Part shown: in pieces, positions 34,543 to 42,457 of the stretch
Layout of the letters: each line of letters begins with the position of its first letter
How positions within the stretch are numbered: position 1 is the stretch's first letter
Assembly: GCA_039978075.1 (NCBI GenBank)
Contig: JBDWCA010000005.1
Location: forward strand, 564,489-628,488
From: Anderseniella sp039978075
GTDB lineage: Bacteria; Pseudomonadota; Alphaproteobacteria; Rhizobiales; Aestuariivirgaceae
Length of the DNA: 64,000 nt
Reading direction: 5' to 3'
The notes under the pieces: model-generated
What the model was told of the DNA's origin: nothing
Databases searched by the model: none
The model's input: the letters and a program-made list of their open reading frames with translations, nothing else
Translations under genes and position numbers: made by a program

Positions 34543-34619
34543 GGGCCTGTAGCTCAATTGGTTAGAGCCGACGGCTCATAACCGTCTGGTTGCAGGTTCG
34601 AGTCCTGCCGGGCCCACCA
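34543..34619 (+). tRNA. tRNA with CAT anticodon (elongator Met, or Ile2 if lysidine-modified)
   Basis: 77 nt with encoded CCA. The acceptor stem pairs GGGCCTG with CGGGCCC (one G-U). The D arm contains GTAGCTCAATTGGTTAGAGC, the anticodon loop is CTCATAA, and the T arm GGTTCGAGTCC. The anticodon CAT can be elongator Met or, after TilS modification, Ile reading AUA; sequence alone does not settle it. It is not the initiator, since it lacks the C1-A72 mismatch and the three G-C pairs of that tRNA's anticodon stem. Confidence 0.93.
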
Positions 34620-35188
34620 CCTTTATCCGTCTCAGTCTGTGTAAAATGACCCGCTCCATGAATACTCCGACATTCCGGCGGGTTAGCGAAATGGTTTGCG
34701 CTACCTTCTGGCGGTGAGACGGGACTGTGGGGCCAGATTCAGCGCATTTGCTCTTCGCGTCTCAGTTGGACAATTCGACCACCAGAAGGTTCGAACTGGC
34801 AGGCTGGGTAATAGGCACCGATGATTACAGCTGTTCGTTAAGTTGACAGTGCCTGTTGGATGACCATGGGTGGAAATCGGTAACCGGTGTAGGAGCTTTT
34901 CAGCATCCGACAACCGTACCGGAACACCGGAATCCGATCATCCGGTTAGTGTGACAGCACCCAGATCGGCTAGTTGTGATCTCCAGCCAAGCTGTCCGAG
35001 GAGCGGCCCAACATTCTATTTAAAACCGTGCCATACGATTCCACACGCTGATGAACCGGGCAGAAGAAACCGTCTGCAAACGGCCTTGCCACTTGCCGGT
35101 TGGTTATCGAGGGGGTGAAAAGTCGCTTCTGCTTTGGTTGACCCGGCATCCGCAGCAAGCTCTTTTTCTGTTCCTGCATCCTTGCTTT
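34620..35188. other. decayed region downstream of the tRNA, no intact gene
   Basis: No convincing gene. A broken inverted repeat is visible: ACCTTCTGG near 34703 with CCAGAAGGT near 34782, and a CGTCTCA partner for TGAGACG in between. Short open frames have no recognisable content. Position directly after a tRNA and next to IS remnants suggests the residue of an integration event. Confidence 0.4.
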
Positions 35189-35344
35189 ACGCCCGTCTGC
35201 AACTGCAACGGCCGATGCTCCAGGAATAGAGGCGTTCATCGTTATGATTTTCTTGGTCGTGTAACCCGTGATTGGGCCGGTTTCAGCGTGGGATGCTGGA
35301 ACGACTGGCAACATGAACAAAACTGCAACAAGTACTCTAAACAT
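35189..35344 (-). pseudogene. N-terminal stump of a secreted amidohydrolase
   Basis: From the ATG at 35342-35344, after an AGGAG site, the frame gives a signal peptide (MFRVLVAVLFMLPVVPASHA) and then TKKIITMNASIPGASAVAVADGR, the usual start of amidohydrolase_3/YtcJ-type metal hydrolases. After DGR at about 35189 the similarity stops and the frame runs on without family sequence to a stop at 34970. The metal-binding HxH and all later motifs are missing, so it is a truncated remnant. Confidence 0.6.
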
Positions 35345-35502
35345 CTACGTTTCTCCTGTTGGATCTCGTTTGTGTTATCAGTTGCTTGAGACAAACCGCA
35401 AAATCAAAACCTTACCTGTGTCCGCAGGGCATTTACAAGTTAACTCGCTGGATTGGCTTTACCAGTGACGTTAACGTCTCTGGATGACAAAGATGTCCTA
35501 CA

Positions 35503-36065
35503 AATGACGTCGGTTTCCACCAGCAATTGTCCAACATGCGGTTTGGCTGTATTTCCGCTTCGCATTGAGCTTTCGTGATGTGGAAGATGTTCTGGCAGAA
35601 CGTGGATTGGACATTTCCTATGAGAGCATGCGCTATTGGGTTCTGAAATTCGGGAAACATTATTCGAGACGGATTGATCGCGGAAGACCTCGCCCAAGCT
35701 GCCGGTGGCATCTGGATGAGGTGTTTGTGTCGATAAACGGCAAGCGGTTGTATTTGTGGCGCGCCGTTGACGATGAAGGAGAGATTCTGGAAGTTCTGGT
35801 TCAATCACGCCGCAACAAGAAGGCCGCGCTGAAACTGGCAAGAAAACTGCTCAAGAAACAAGGATTCATGCCCAGTACAATCGTTACAGACAAACTGCCA
35901 TCATACGGTGCAGCGCTTCGTGATCTCGGGCTTTCCAGGTGTCACGATTTTGGTGGCAGAAAGAATAACCGGGCTGAAAATTCACATCAGCCTGTTCGAC
36001 GAGAACGCAAGATGCAACGATATATTGCTACAGCGGAGTGGAACAATGTGGTTAGGGCCGCATAG
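35503..36065 (+). pseudogene. IS6-family transposase, frameshifted at the start and 3'-truncated
   Basis: The frame from 35511 reads RFPPAIVQHAVWLYFRFALS, then FRDVEDVLAERGLDISYESM, the N-terminus of IS6/IS26 transposases. The ATG at 35504 is out of frame and an in-frame TGA precedes it. The DDE triad is intact: Asp in RWHLDEVFVS, Asp in IVTDKLPSYG, Glu in NRAENSHQPVRRE. After RKMQR (about 36020) the expected C-terminal ~45 residues are replaced by unrelated sequence and a stop. No clear terminal repeats remain. Probably inactive. Confidence 0.85.
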
Positions 36066-36303
36066 GTGCTTGTGGCGATTGAATCCGCCGCGATCTGCCG
36101 GAGTTAAGTTGTCAATACCATGGTCAGATATGCTGCGCGAAGCTTTCCGGTACGGGCGGACTGACCAAGCCGGCGATGATTGCCGATGAGGTTGGCGACC
36201 AAAAATTATCTGGAATTGTCGAATTATTAATAGCACGCCTCGATTCCGTCTCTGACAATCCTGCCCAAAGGATCGAGCAGATCGGATCATCGGGAGTTTC
36301 AGC
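36066..36303. promoter_or_regulatory. leader of the LLM-hydratase-dehydrogenase operon
   Basis: 238 bp without a gene. It contains TGTCGAATTATTAATA at 36217-36232, a weaker relative of the TGGCGAATT motif seen upstream of other operons in this cluster, and an AT-rich stretch likely to hold the promoter. Confidence 0.4.
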
Positions 36304-37341
36304 ATGAAGTTTCAACTTGCCATCAATCTGGAGAGAATAGCTGACGACATCAGCATGGAAGACGTCGCGCGCCATACGCTGGAGATGGTGCAAATGGCCG
36401 ATGACGGCGGTTTCAATATCGCCTGGTCAGCCGAACATCATGCGCTGGAAATGACTATCGCTCCGGATCCTTTCCAGTTGCTGACCTGGTGGTCGGCCCA
36501 CACCAACAATATTCGCCTCGGCACGGCAGTGGCCGTGGCCGCATACTGGCACCCGATCAAGCTGGCAGGTGAAGCTGCGATGACGGACCTGCTTACCGGC
36601 GGGAGACTTGAATTCGGTATCGGATCGGGCGCCTACCAGCGCGAATTTGACCGCATGCATCATGGCCTCAAACAATCGGACGCCTGGATGTACATGCAGG
36701 AAATGCTGCCGGCAGTGCTTGCGCTCTGGCAGGGAGACTATGAACACAATGGCAAGTACTGGCAGTTTCCTTCCGCAACCTCGGTACCGAAGCCGGTTCA
36801 ACAACCGCATCCGCCGATCTGGGTCGCTGCTCGCGCGCCGATCACCTATGAATTTGCGGTGAAAAACGGATTCAACATCATGTCGTGGCCGCTCACCCGG
36901 CCCATGTCGGAAGCGGAACTCTACAAGTCCCGTCTCGACGAAGCATTGGCCAATAACCCGGACAAGCCCCGGCCGATTTTCTCGATGATGCGGCATACGG
37001 CGCTTTACGATCGCAAGGAAGACTGGGAGGTGCCGGTCAAGGCGGCGCAGCGACAACTGGGCCAGTTCGAGAACCTGTTCAAGAACCAGGGTGACGTGAA
37101 GAACGGTTTTCCCAAGGAACTGGACCTGAATGAAATCGCCAACAGGGATGAGTACAACCCGAAGATGCTGCACCAGAACATGATGTTCGGCACGCCGGAC
37201 GAGGTGATTGCAAAGCTGAAGCTCTATCAGGACCTCGGGGTCGACCAGTTCACCTACTATGCCAGCATGGGTCTTGGACTGAAGGAACAGAAACGATCAC
37301 TTGAACTGTTCTGCAAGGAAGTCATCCCGGCCTTCTCATAA
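36304..37341 (+). CDS. LLM-class flavin-dependent monooxygenase
   Basis: 345 residues, bacterial luciferase fold. Motifs: IAWSAEHHALEMTIAPDPF, NIRLGTAVAVAAYWHPIKLAGE, LTGGRLEFGIGSGAYQREFDRM, PHPPIWVAARAPITYEFAV. It uses reduced FMN made by a separate reductase; the likely partner is encoded at 52648. The subgroup looks closer to ring-opening monooxygenases such as trigonelline oxygenase TgnB than to alkanesulfonate or F420-dependent enzymes, but this is from memory of family sequences. First gene of an operon with a hydratase (22 bp) and a dehydrogenase. Confidence 0.88.
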   Translation: MKFQLAINLERIADDISMEDVARHTLEMVQMADDGGFNIAWSAEHHALEMTIAPDPFQLLTWWSAHTNNIRLGTAVAVAAYWHPIKLAGEAAMTDLLTGGRLEFGIGSGAYQREFDRMHHGLKQSDAWMYMQEMLPAVLALWQGDYEHNGKYWQFPSATSVPKPVQQPHPPIWVAARAPITYEFAVKNGFNIMSWPLTRPMSEAELYKSRLDEALANNPDKPRPIFSMMRHTALYDRKEDWEVPVKAAQRQLGQFENLFKNQGDVKNGFPKELDLNEIANRDEYNPKMLHQNMMFGTPDEVIAKLKLYQDLGVDQFTYYASMGLGLKEQKRSLELFCKEVIPAFS

Positions 37342-37363
37342 GGCTGCAAGAAAAGGTGAACCG

Positions 37364-38167
37364 ATGTCCGATTTCGTCGAATTGACACGCAACGGCCACG
37401 TGCTGGAAATCAAACTCAACAAGCCCAAGGTCAATGCAATAGATATTCCGATGAGCCAGCACATTGCTGCTGCGTTTGCGGAACTGCGTGATGATCCGGA
37501 CCTGCGCGTGGGTATACTCACGGCTGAGGGTGACCGCATTTTTTCGGCCGGATGGGACCTGAAGTCGCTGGATGCCGGCGATACCCAGCTCGACAACTGG
37601 TGGGACGATGCCGACTATGGCGAGGGCGGGTTTGCAGGGCTGACCGAGAACTGGAAGCTCAACAAGCCGGTGATCGCCGCCCTGAACGGGTTGGTCATCG
37701 GTGGCGGTTTTGAACTGGCGATGGCCTGCGATCTGCTCATTGCGGCTGACCATGTGGAATTCGCATTGCCGGAAATGCCGCTGGGCATTGTGCCCGATGC
37801 GGGCGCGCTGCAGCGGCTGCCAAGGCGCATCCCCCACAACATCGCCATGGAAATGTTCCTGCTCGGCCGCCGCATGGGCGCAGAAGAAGCCGCCCGCTAT
37901 GGCCTGGTCAACAAAGTGGTGCCGTATGATGAACTGATGGGTGCTGCGCGGGAGTGGGCGGAACAGTTGGCAAAATCAGCGCCGCTTGCCCTGCAGACGG
38001 TCAAGGAAGTGCTGCGCGGTATCGAGTGCGTGCCGCTGGAGCAGGCGTTTGCCAAGATGCGCACCGACGAGATGACAACCTATCGTGCCATGTTGAAGTC
38101 CGAAGATGCCGCGGAAGGCGTCAAGGCTTTCGTGGAGAAACGCGAGCCGGTGTTCAAGGGCCGATGA
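37364..38167 (+). CDS. caiD: enoyl-CoA hydratase, close to crotonobetainyl-CoA hydratase CaiD
   Basis: 267 residues from the ATG at 37364. Resembles CaiD along its length: FSAGWDLKSLDAG, GEGGFAGLTENWKLNKPVIAALNGLVIGGGFELAMACD, FALPEMPLGIVPDAGALQRLP, GRRMGAEEAARYGLVN, VEKREPVFKGR. The catalytic Glu of the family lies in ALPEMPLGIVPDAG. CaiD hydrates crotonobetainyl-CoA to L-carnitinyl-CoA. The stop overlaps the next gene by ATGA. Substrate assignment is by similarity; a related enoyl-CoA is possible. Confidence 0.82.
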   Translation: MSDFVELTRNGHVLEIKLNKPKVNAIDIPMSQHIAAAFAELRDDPDLRVGILTAEGDRIFSAGWDLKSLDAGDTQLDNWWDDADYGEGGFAGLTENWKLNKPVIAALNGLVIGGGFELAMACDLLIAADHVEFALPEMPLGIVPDAGALQRLPRRIPHNIAMEMFLLGRRMGAEEAARYGLVNKVVPYDELMGAAREWAEQLAKSAPLALQTVKEVLRGIECVPLEQAFAKMRTDEMTTYRAMLKSEDAAEGVKAFVEKREPVFKGR

Positions 38168-39132
38168 CCGCCATGACGAGACCTGCACCGGACAGCGTGA
38201 CCAGGGTGACAAGTATCGGGGCCGGGCCAATCGGTGCGGGCTGGGCGGCGCATTTCCTGGCGCGCGGATACGATGTAACCGCCTACCTGCATTCTCTGGA
38301 TGAAGTGCCTGCATTCAATGACATTCTCGACACGGCATGGATCAGCCTTGAAGAACTCGGGCTGGCTCGGGGTGCGTCGCGCGACAGGCTGACGGTCACT
38401 GATGACCTGGAACAGGCGGTATCACAGGCTCAGTTCGTGCAGGAAAGCGCGCCGGAGCGGCTTGACCTGAAGCAACACCTGTATGAGGCGCTGGGCAACA
38501 TCGTGCCTGCGGATGTGGTGATTTCATCGAGCACATCCGGTTTGACCATGACAGAAATCCAGAGCCGGTGCCCAACACCACAGCGCACTCTGGTGGGCCA
38601 TCCCTTCAACCCGCCGTACCTGTTGCCGCTGGTCGAGATTGTGGGCGGCAGGCAAACATCTGCCGAAGCCGTGGAATGGGCGCGGGACTTTTATACCCAT
38701 GCCGGCAAGGCGCCGCTGGTCATGAAGAAGGAGATACCCGGTTTCGTTGCGACCCGATTGCAGGAGGCGCTATGGCGCGAGGCCCTGCACATGGTCGCCA
38801 ACGGCGAGGCGTCACCCGAAGATATTGATACCGCACTGATCAACGGCCCGGCACCGCGCATGGCCATACAAGGCCAGTGCATGGCGTTTCACGTGGCCTG
38901 CGGCGAGGGCGGCATGGCCACCAATCTTGATCAGTTCGGGCCAGCGCTGAAACTGCCCTGGACGCGACTGGACGCACCGGAACTGACACAGGAACTGCGT
39001 GACCGGATGGTTGACGGATGCACCGAGGTTGCAGCCGGACGGCACTTTGAGGAAATGGCTGCAGAGCGTGACAGGGCTATTGTCGGCGTGTTGAAGGCAG
39101 TGGCTGCGGCAAAGGCAACCGACGACACCTAA
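38164..39132 (+). CDS. 3-hydroxyacyl-CoA dehydrogenase family, L-carnitine dehydrogenase-like
   Basis: 322 residues. NAD fold GAGPIGAGWAAHFLARGYDV at about residues 18-37, catalytic-region VGHPFNPPYLLPLVEIVGG (His of the family), SSSTSGLTMTEIQ, and C-terminal GPAPRMAIQGQCMAFHVACGEGG. Length and layout match single-domain L-carnitine dehydrogenases (carnitine to 3-dehydrocarnitine) rather than fatty-acid HADs. It lacks the fused thioesterase domain some Rhizobiales have. Coupled to caiD; converges by 4 bp on the CdhR-like gene. Confidence 0.83.
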   Translation: MTAMTRPAPDSVTRVTSIGAGPIGAGWAAHFLARGYDVTAYLHSLDEVPAFNDILDTAWISLEELGLARGASRDRLTVTDDLEQAVSQAQFVQESAPERLDLKQHLYEALGNIVPADVVISSSTSGLTMTEIQSRCPTPQRTLVGHPFNPPYLLPLVEIVGGRQTSAEAVEWARDFYTHAGKAPLVMKKEIPGFVATRLQEALWREALHMVANGEASPEDIDTALINGPAPRMAIQGQCMAFHVACGEGGMATNLDQFGPALKLPWTRLDAPELTQELRDRMVDGCTEVAAGRHFEEMAAERDRAIVGVLKAVAAAKATDDT

Positions 39133-40175
39133 TCCATCTTCAGAAATTCCCCATCAGGCAACTTCGGCTGTCTGATAAACGAATAAACGGTTCCCGGCCA
39201 CGACGGGGCGGCTTCATTGTCAGGCCATGCCTGCCGGTATTCGCTCGGCTTCTTGCCGAATGTGGTTGAGAAGCAAAGCGAGAAATACGACAGCGAGTTA
39301 AACCCGCAGGCTGCGGAGACTTCCCTGATGGACATGCTCGTGCTGGTCAGCAGGACGCGCGCATATTGCAACCTCAGGAGTCTTGAAAACTGCACGATGG
39401 TGCACCCTGTGTCCCGCTTGAACAAACGCTCCAGCTGGCGTTGCGAGATGTTCAGCTCGCGGCACAGGTCCGGAACCGAGCACGGCTCCTCGATGCCGGA
39501 TTCCAAAATGCGCATGGCTGCCCTTACATCGGGATGGATATCGCCGTCCATACCACCTGTCGCATACCGTTGCGGCCCTTCTGCCGGCCGGCGTGGATAG
39601 TGCAGGATCTGGTTGGAAACCTCTGCGGCGAGCTGCTCGCCATGATGATGCGCTATAAGATGCATTATCAGGTCGAGCCCTGACGCCCCGCCGGCGCAAG
39701 ACATGATCTTGTTGCCCACCGTGAAAAGCTGCTCACAAACCTCGACGTTGGGATACGCTTCCGCAAAACCGGGCTTCCAGGACCAGTGAGTGGTTACCTT
39801 TTGTCCCGCCAGCAACCCGGCCCGGGCCAGCGCATAAACGCCCAATTCCACAGCGACCAAAATCGCACCTTTGCGCTCATGTCGCCGCAACCAGTTGCTC
39901 AGAGCAACATTTTCATAGTGCTCCGCGCCCCAACTGCCGAACACAACGATGACGTCAGGCCGAACCTGGTCCTCATCTTCCAGAGGAACGCAATCCACAT
40001 ACATGTCATTGCTCGCCTGGATCTGGCCTGCAGCGGGTGAGCGAAAATCCCACTCATACAATTGTTGCGGCGCGAGATAGTTGGCAACCCGCATTGGTTC
40101 AATAACCGTTGTCAGGGTCATCATGTTGAACCGGGGGATCAGGACGAGACTTATTCTGGTGGGGCGGGAACTCAT
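39129..40175 (-). CDS. GlxA/CdhR-type AraC regulator with amidotransferase-like domain
   Basis: 348 residues from the ATG at 40173-40175 (MSSRPTRISLVLIPRFNMM). The N-terminal DJ-1/PfpI-like sensor has VIVVFGSWGAEHYENVALSNWL and KIMSCAGGASGLDLIMHLIAHHHG. The C-terminal AraC HTH is SVPDLCRELNISQRQLERLFKRDTGCT then SIREVSAACGFNSLSYFSLCF. This is the architecture of CdhR, the carnitine dehydrogenase activator, and GbdR. It sits between the dehydrogenase and the BKACE operon and is the best candidate for their regulator. Confidence 0.9.
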   Translation of the reverse strand: MSSRPTRISLVLIPRFNMMTLTTVIEPMRVANYLAPQQLYEWDFRSPAAGQIQASNDMYVDCVPLEDEDQVRPDVIVVFGSWGAEHYENVALSNWLRRHERKGAILVAVELGVYALARAGLLAGQKVTTHWSWKPGFAEAYPNVEVCEQLFTVGNKIMSCAGGASGLDLIMHLIAHHHGEQLAAEVSNQILHYPRRPAEGPQRYATGGMDGDIHPDVRAAMRILESGIEEPCSVPDLCRELNISQRQLERLFKRDTGCTIVQFSRLLRLQYARVLLTSTSMSIREVSAACGFNSLSYFSLCFSTTFGKKPSEYRQAWPDNEAAPSWPGTVYSFIRQPKLPDGEFLKMD

Positions 40176-40264
40176 TTGACTCCATGATGTTGGCGGTCCG
40201 ATTGATCCACCCGGTGGCGGGGCCATAGCAATATCAGAACAGAACGGCGGATTAAAAGAAATTA

Positions 40265-40286
40265 TGGCGAATTTTTTACAATTTTT
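40265..40286. promoter_or_regulatory. shared motif TGGCGAATT-N4-ACAATT, site A
   Basis: TGGCGAATTTTTTACAATTT in the divergent region between the CdhR-like regulator and the BKACE gene. The same arrangement is repeated twice upstream of the binding-protein gene at 44714 and 44734 and in part at 50176. Confidence 0.55.
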
Positions 40287-40296
40287 GAACCTCTGG

Positions 40297-40314
40297 CGGC
40301 AAATTATTTTGCCG
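40297..40314. promoter_or_regulatory. palindrome upstream of the BKACE gene
   Basis: CGGCAAA at 40297-40303 and TTTGCCG at 40308-40314 around TTAT, 27 bp before the GTG start. Possible operator or part of the CdhR target. Confidence 0.5.
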
Positions 40315-40340
40315 TAACATAATGCCAGGGAGAGACAAAA

Positions 40341-41231
40341 GTGAATTTCGAAGTGGTCGTAACGTGCGCCGTGACCGGGGCCGGAGACACAGTAGACCGC
40401 CACCCGGGTGTGCCTGTGACACCGCGGCAGATTGCTGATGCCGCTATTGAGGCAGCCAAGGCTGGTGCTGCCGTGGCCCATATTCACGTACGCGATCCCG
40501 AGACCGGAAAAGGGTCACGCGATCCGGAACTGTTCAAGCAGGTCGTCGACATGGTGCGCTCCAGTGGCACCGATGTCGTTATCAATCTCACCGCGGGAAT
40601 GGGTGGCGACTGGGTGCCGAGCCAGGCTGATCCGGCACAGCCAGGGCCCGGTACAGACATGATCGGACCGATTGAGCGTCTGGCTCATGTCAAAGACCTG
40701 TTGCCGGAAATTTGTTCCCTGGACTGCGGCACTCTAAACTTCGGCGACGGTGACAATATCTATATTTCCACGCCACCAACCCTGCGCAAGATGGCGGAAC
40801 TGACCCGTGACTGGGGCGTCAAACCGGAACTGGAAGTGTTTGATCTCGGCCACATCCGGTTTGCCCGGCAGATGGTCTCTGAAGGCTTGATAGCGGCACC
40901 GCCAATGTTCCAGATTTGCCTCGGCATTCCATGGGGCGCTGACCAGAGCGTGGACACAATGAAGGTGATGAAAGACCATCTTCCACCGGAGGCAAGCTGG
41001 GCAAGTTTTGGCATTTCCCGCATGCAGATGCCGATGGCGGCCGCGGCCGTCGCCATGGGCGGCAATGTCCGCGTCGGCCTGGAAGACAATCTCTATCTGG
41101 ATCGCGGTGTACTGGCATCAAACGGGCAGTTGGTGGATCGGGTCATTGAAATCATTGAGCGCATGGGAGGTCGCGCACTGACACCACAGGAGGCCCGCAA
41201 CAAGCTGAAGCTTCGCGGCGCGGACGAGTAA
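40341..41231 (+). CDS. BKACE (3-keto-5-aminohexanoate cleavage family), candidate dehydrocarnitine cleavage enzyme
   Basis: 296 residues from a GTG at 40341 after AGGGAGAG. Zinc motif AHIHVRDPETGKGSRDPELF and the barrel segments VVINLTAGMGGD, CSLDCGTLNFGD, GNVRVGLEDNLYLDRG (metal-linked Glu). BKACE enzymes condense a beta-keto acid with acetyl-CoA, giving acetoacetate and a CoA ester; with 3-dehydrocarnitine the product would be betainyl-CoA. The neighbours (dehydrogenase, CdhR-like regulator) favour that substrate. Confidence 0.87.
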   Translation: MNFEVVVTCAVTGAGDTVDRHPGVPVTPRQIADAAIEAAKAGAAVAHIHVRDPETGKGSRDPELFKQVVDMVRSSGTDVVINLTAGMGGDWVPSQADPAQPGPGTDMIGPIERLAHVKDLLPEICSLDCGTLNFGDGDNIYISTPPTLRKMAELTRDWGVKPELEVFDLGHIRFARQMVSEGLIAAPPMFQICLGIPWGADQSVDTMKVMKDHLPPEASWASFGISRMQMPMAAAAVAMGGNVRVGLEDNLYLDRGVLASNGQLVDRVIEIIERMGGRALTPQEARNKLKLRGADE

Positions 41232-41296
41232 GGTAGACAGTTGAAAGCCAGTTACAAGCAACAGTCGAAGCGGGATTAACTCTGGAGATTTGGAGA

Positions 41297-42457
41297 ATGA
41301 GCATATCAGTTTCCCATGAAAATGAACTGCTGCTTTCGACATTGCGCGCCTTCATGGATGCCGAAGTCCATCCCCATGAAGACATGGTCGACAAGCTGGG
41401 TGAAGTGCCGGAAGAGCTTGGACGCCAGATCGAGCAACGCGCCAGGGAAGCCGGACTTTATGCCGCCAACCTGCCGGAAGACATCGGTGGCGGCGGCCTG
41501 GACAAAACTGCTATGGCGCTGATGGAGCGCCAGTATGGCCGCACCACTCATGCCCTGCACTCATGGATTGCGCGGCCCACGGAAATTCTACTGGCTTGTG
41601 AAGGAGACCAGATCGAGCGCTACCTCGCGCCGTGTGTCACGGGCGAAAAACGCGAACTGTTTGCCTTGACCGAGCCGGAAGCGGGATCCGACGTGATGGG
41701 CATGAAGTCCAATGCACGACGTGACGGTGATGACTGGGTGCTCAACGGTTCCAAACACTTCATCTCCGGTCCGTGCATGCCGAATTTCGCCATCGTGTTT
41801 GCGGCAACCGGTGTGGATGAAACCCCGCGCGGCGATCGCAAGCGCATCACGGCATTTCTGGTTGACGTCGGCTCGCCTGGGTTTTCAATTCAGGAAGGTA
41901 CGAAGTGTGTGTCCTATCGTGGCTACAAGACCTTTGAACTGCGTTTCGATGATGTGCGGTTGGGGCCAGATCAGATTTTGGGCGAGGAGGGCCGGGGACT
42001 GGAGCTGTCCGGAAAATGGCTGGGCATGGGTCGCATCTGGGTCGGAGCCACCTGCTGTGGCAAGGCCGAGCGGTTATGTGAAATGGCAACCGAATGGGCA
42101 GCAAACCGCAAACAGTTCGGTCAGGCAATAGGCAGGTTTCAGGCAATCGGCTTCAAGCTTGCGGATATGGCAATCGGGATCCGCACCGGCGACCTCATGG
42201 TCATGGATGCGGTCACGCGTGCAGAAGCGGGAGTGATGAGTGATGCCGATGCCGCCATGGTCAAGGTCTACTGCTCGGAAATGCTCAACCGTGTGGCCGA
42301 TGACACGGTTCAGATTTATGGTGGTATGGGATTGATGGAAGAATTTCCCGTGCAGCGCCTGTGGCGCGATTCCCGGCTTGAACGCATCTGGGACGGCACA
42401 TCGGAAATCCAGCGCCACATCATTTCGCGCTCCATGTTGAGGCCGCTTGGCGCATGA
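41297..42457 (+). CDS. acyl-CoA dehydrogenase
   Basis: 386 residues. FALTEPEAGSDVMGMKSNARRDGDDWVLNGSKHFISG, RKQFGQAIGRFQAIGFKLADMA, QIYGGMGLMEEFPVQRLWRDSRLERIWDGTSEIQR are standard ACAD blocks. The Glu-x-x-W/I-x-G-T-S segment includes the usual catalytic-region motif. In context it may desaturate gamma-butyrobetainyl-CoA to crotonobetainyl-CoA, the step before CaiD. Its stop overlaps the next gene by ATGA. Confidence 0.9.
   Translation: MSISVSHENELLLSTLRAFMDAEVHPHEDMVDKLGEVPEELGRQIEQRAREAGLYAANLPEDIGGGGLDKTAMALMERQYGRTTHALHSWIARPTEILLACEGDQIERYLAPCVTGEKRELFALTEPEAGSDVMGMKSNARRDGDDWVLNGSKHFISGPCMPNFAIVFAATGVDETPRGDRKRITAFLVDVGSPGFSIQEGTKCVSYRGYKTFELRFDDVRLGPDQILGEEGRGLELSGKWLGMGRIWVGATCCGKAERLCEMATEWAANRKQFGQAIGRFQAIGFKLADMAIGIRTGDLMVMDAVTRAEAGVMSDADAAMVKVYCSEMLNRVADDTVQIYGGMGLMEEFPVQRLWRDSRLERIWDGTSEIQRHIISRSMLRPLGA

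Noticed and set aside
36304..37341. LLM protein as an F420-dependent enzyme
   Set aside because: The sequence resembles FMN-type LLM oxygenases and a flavin reductase gene is present in the same region.
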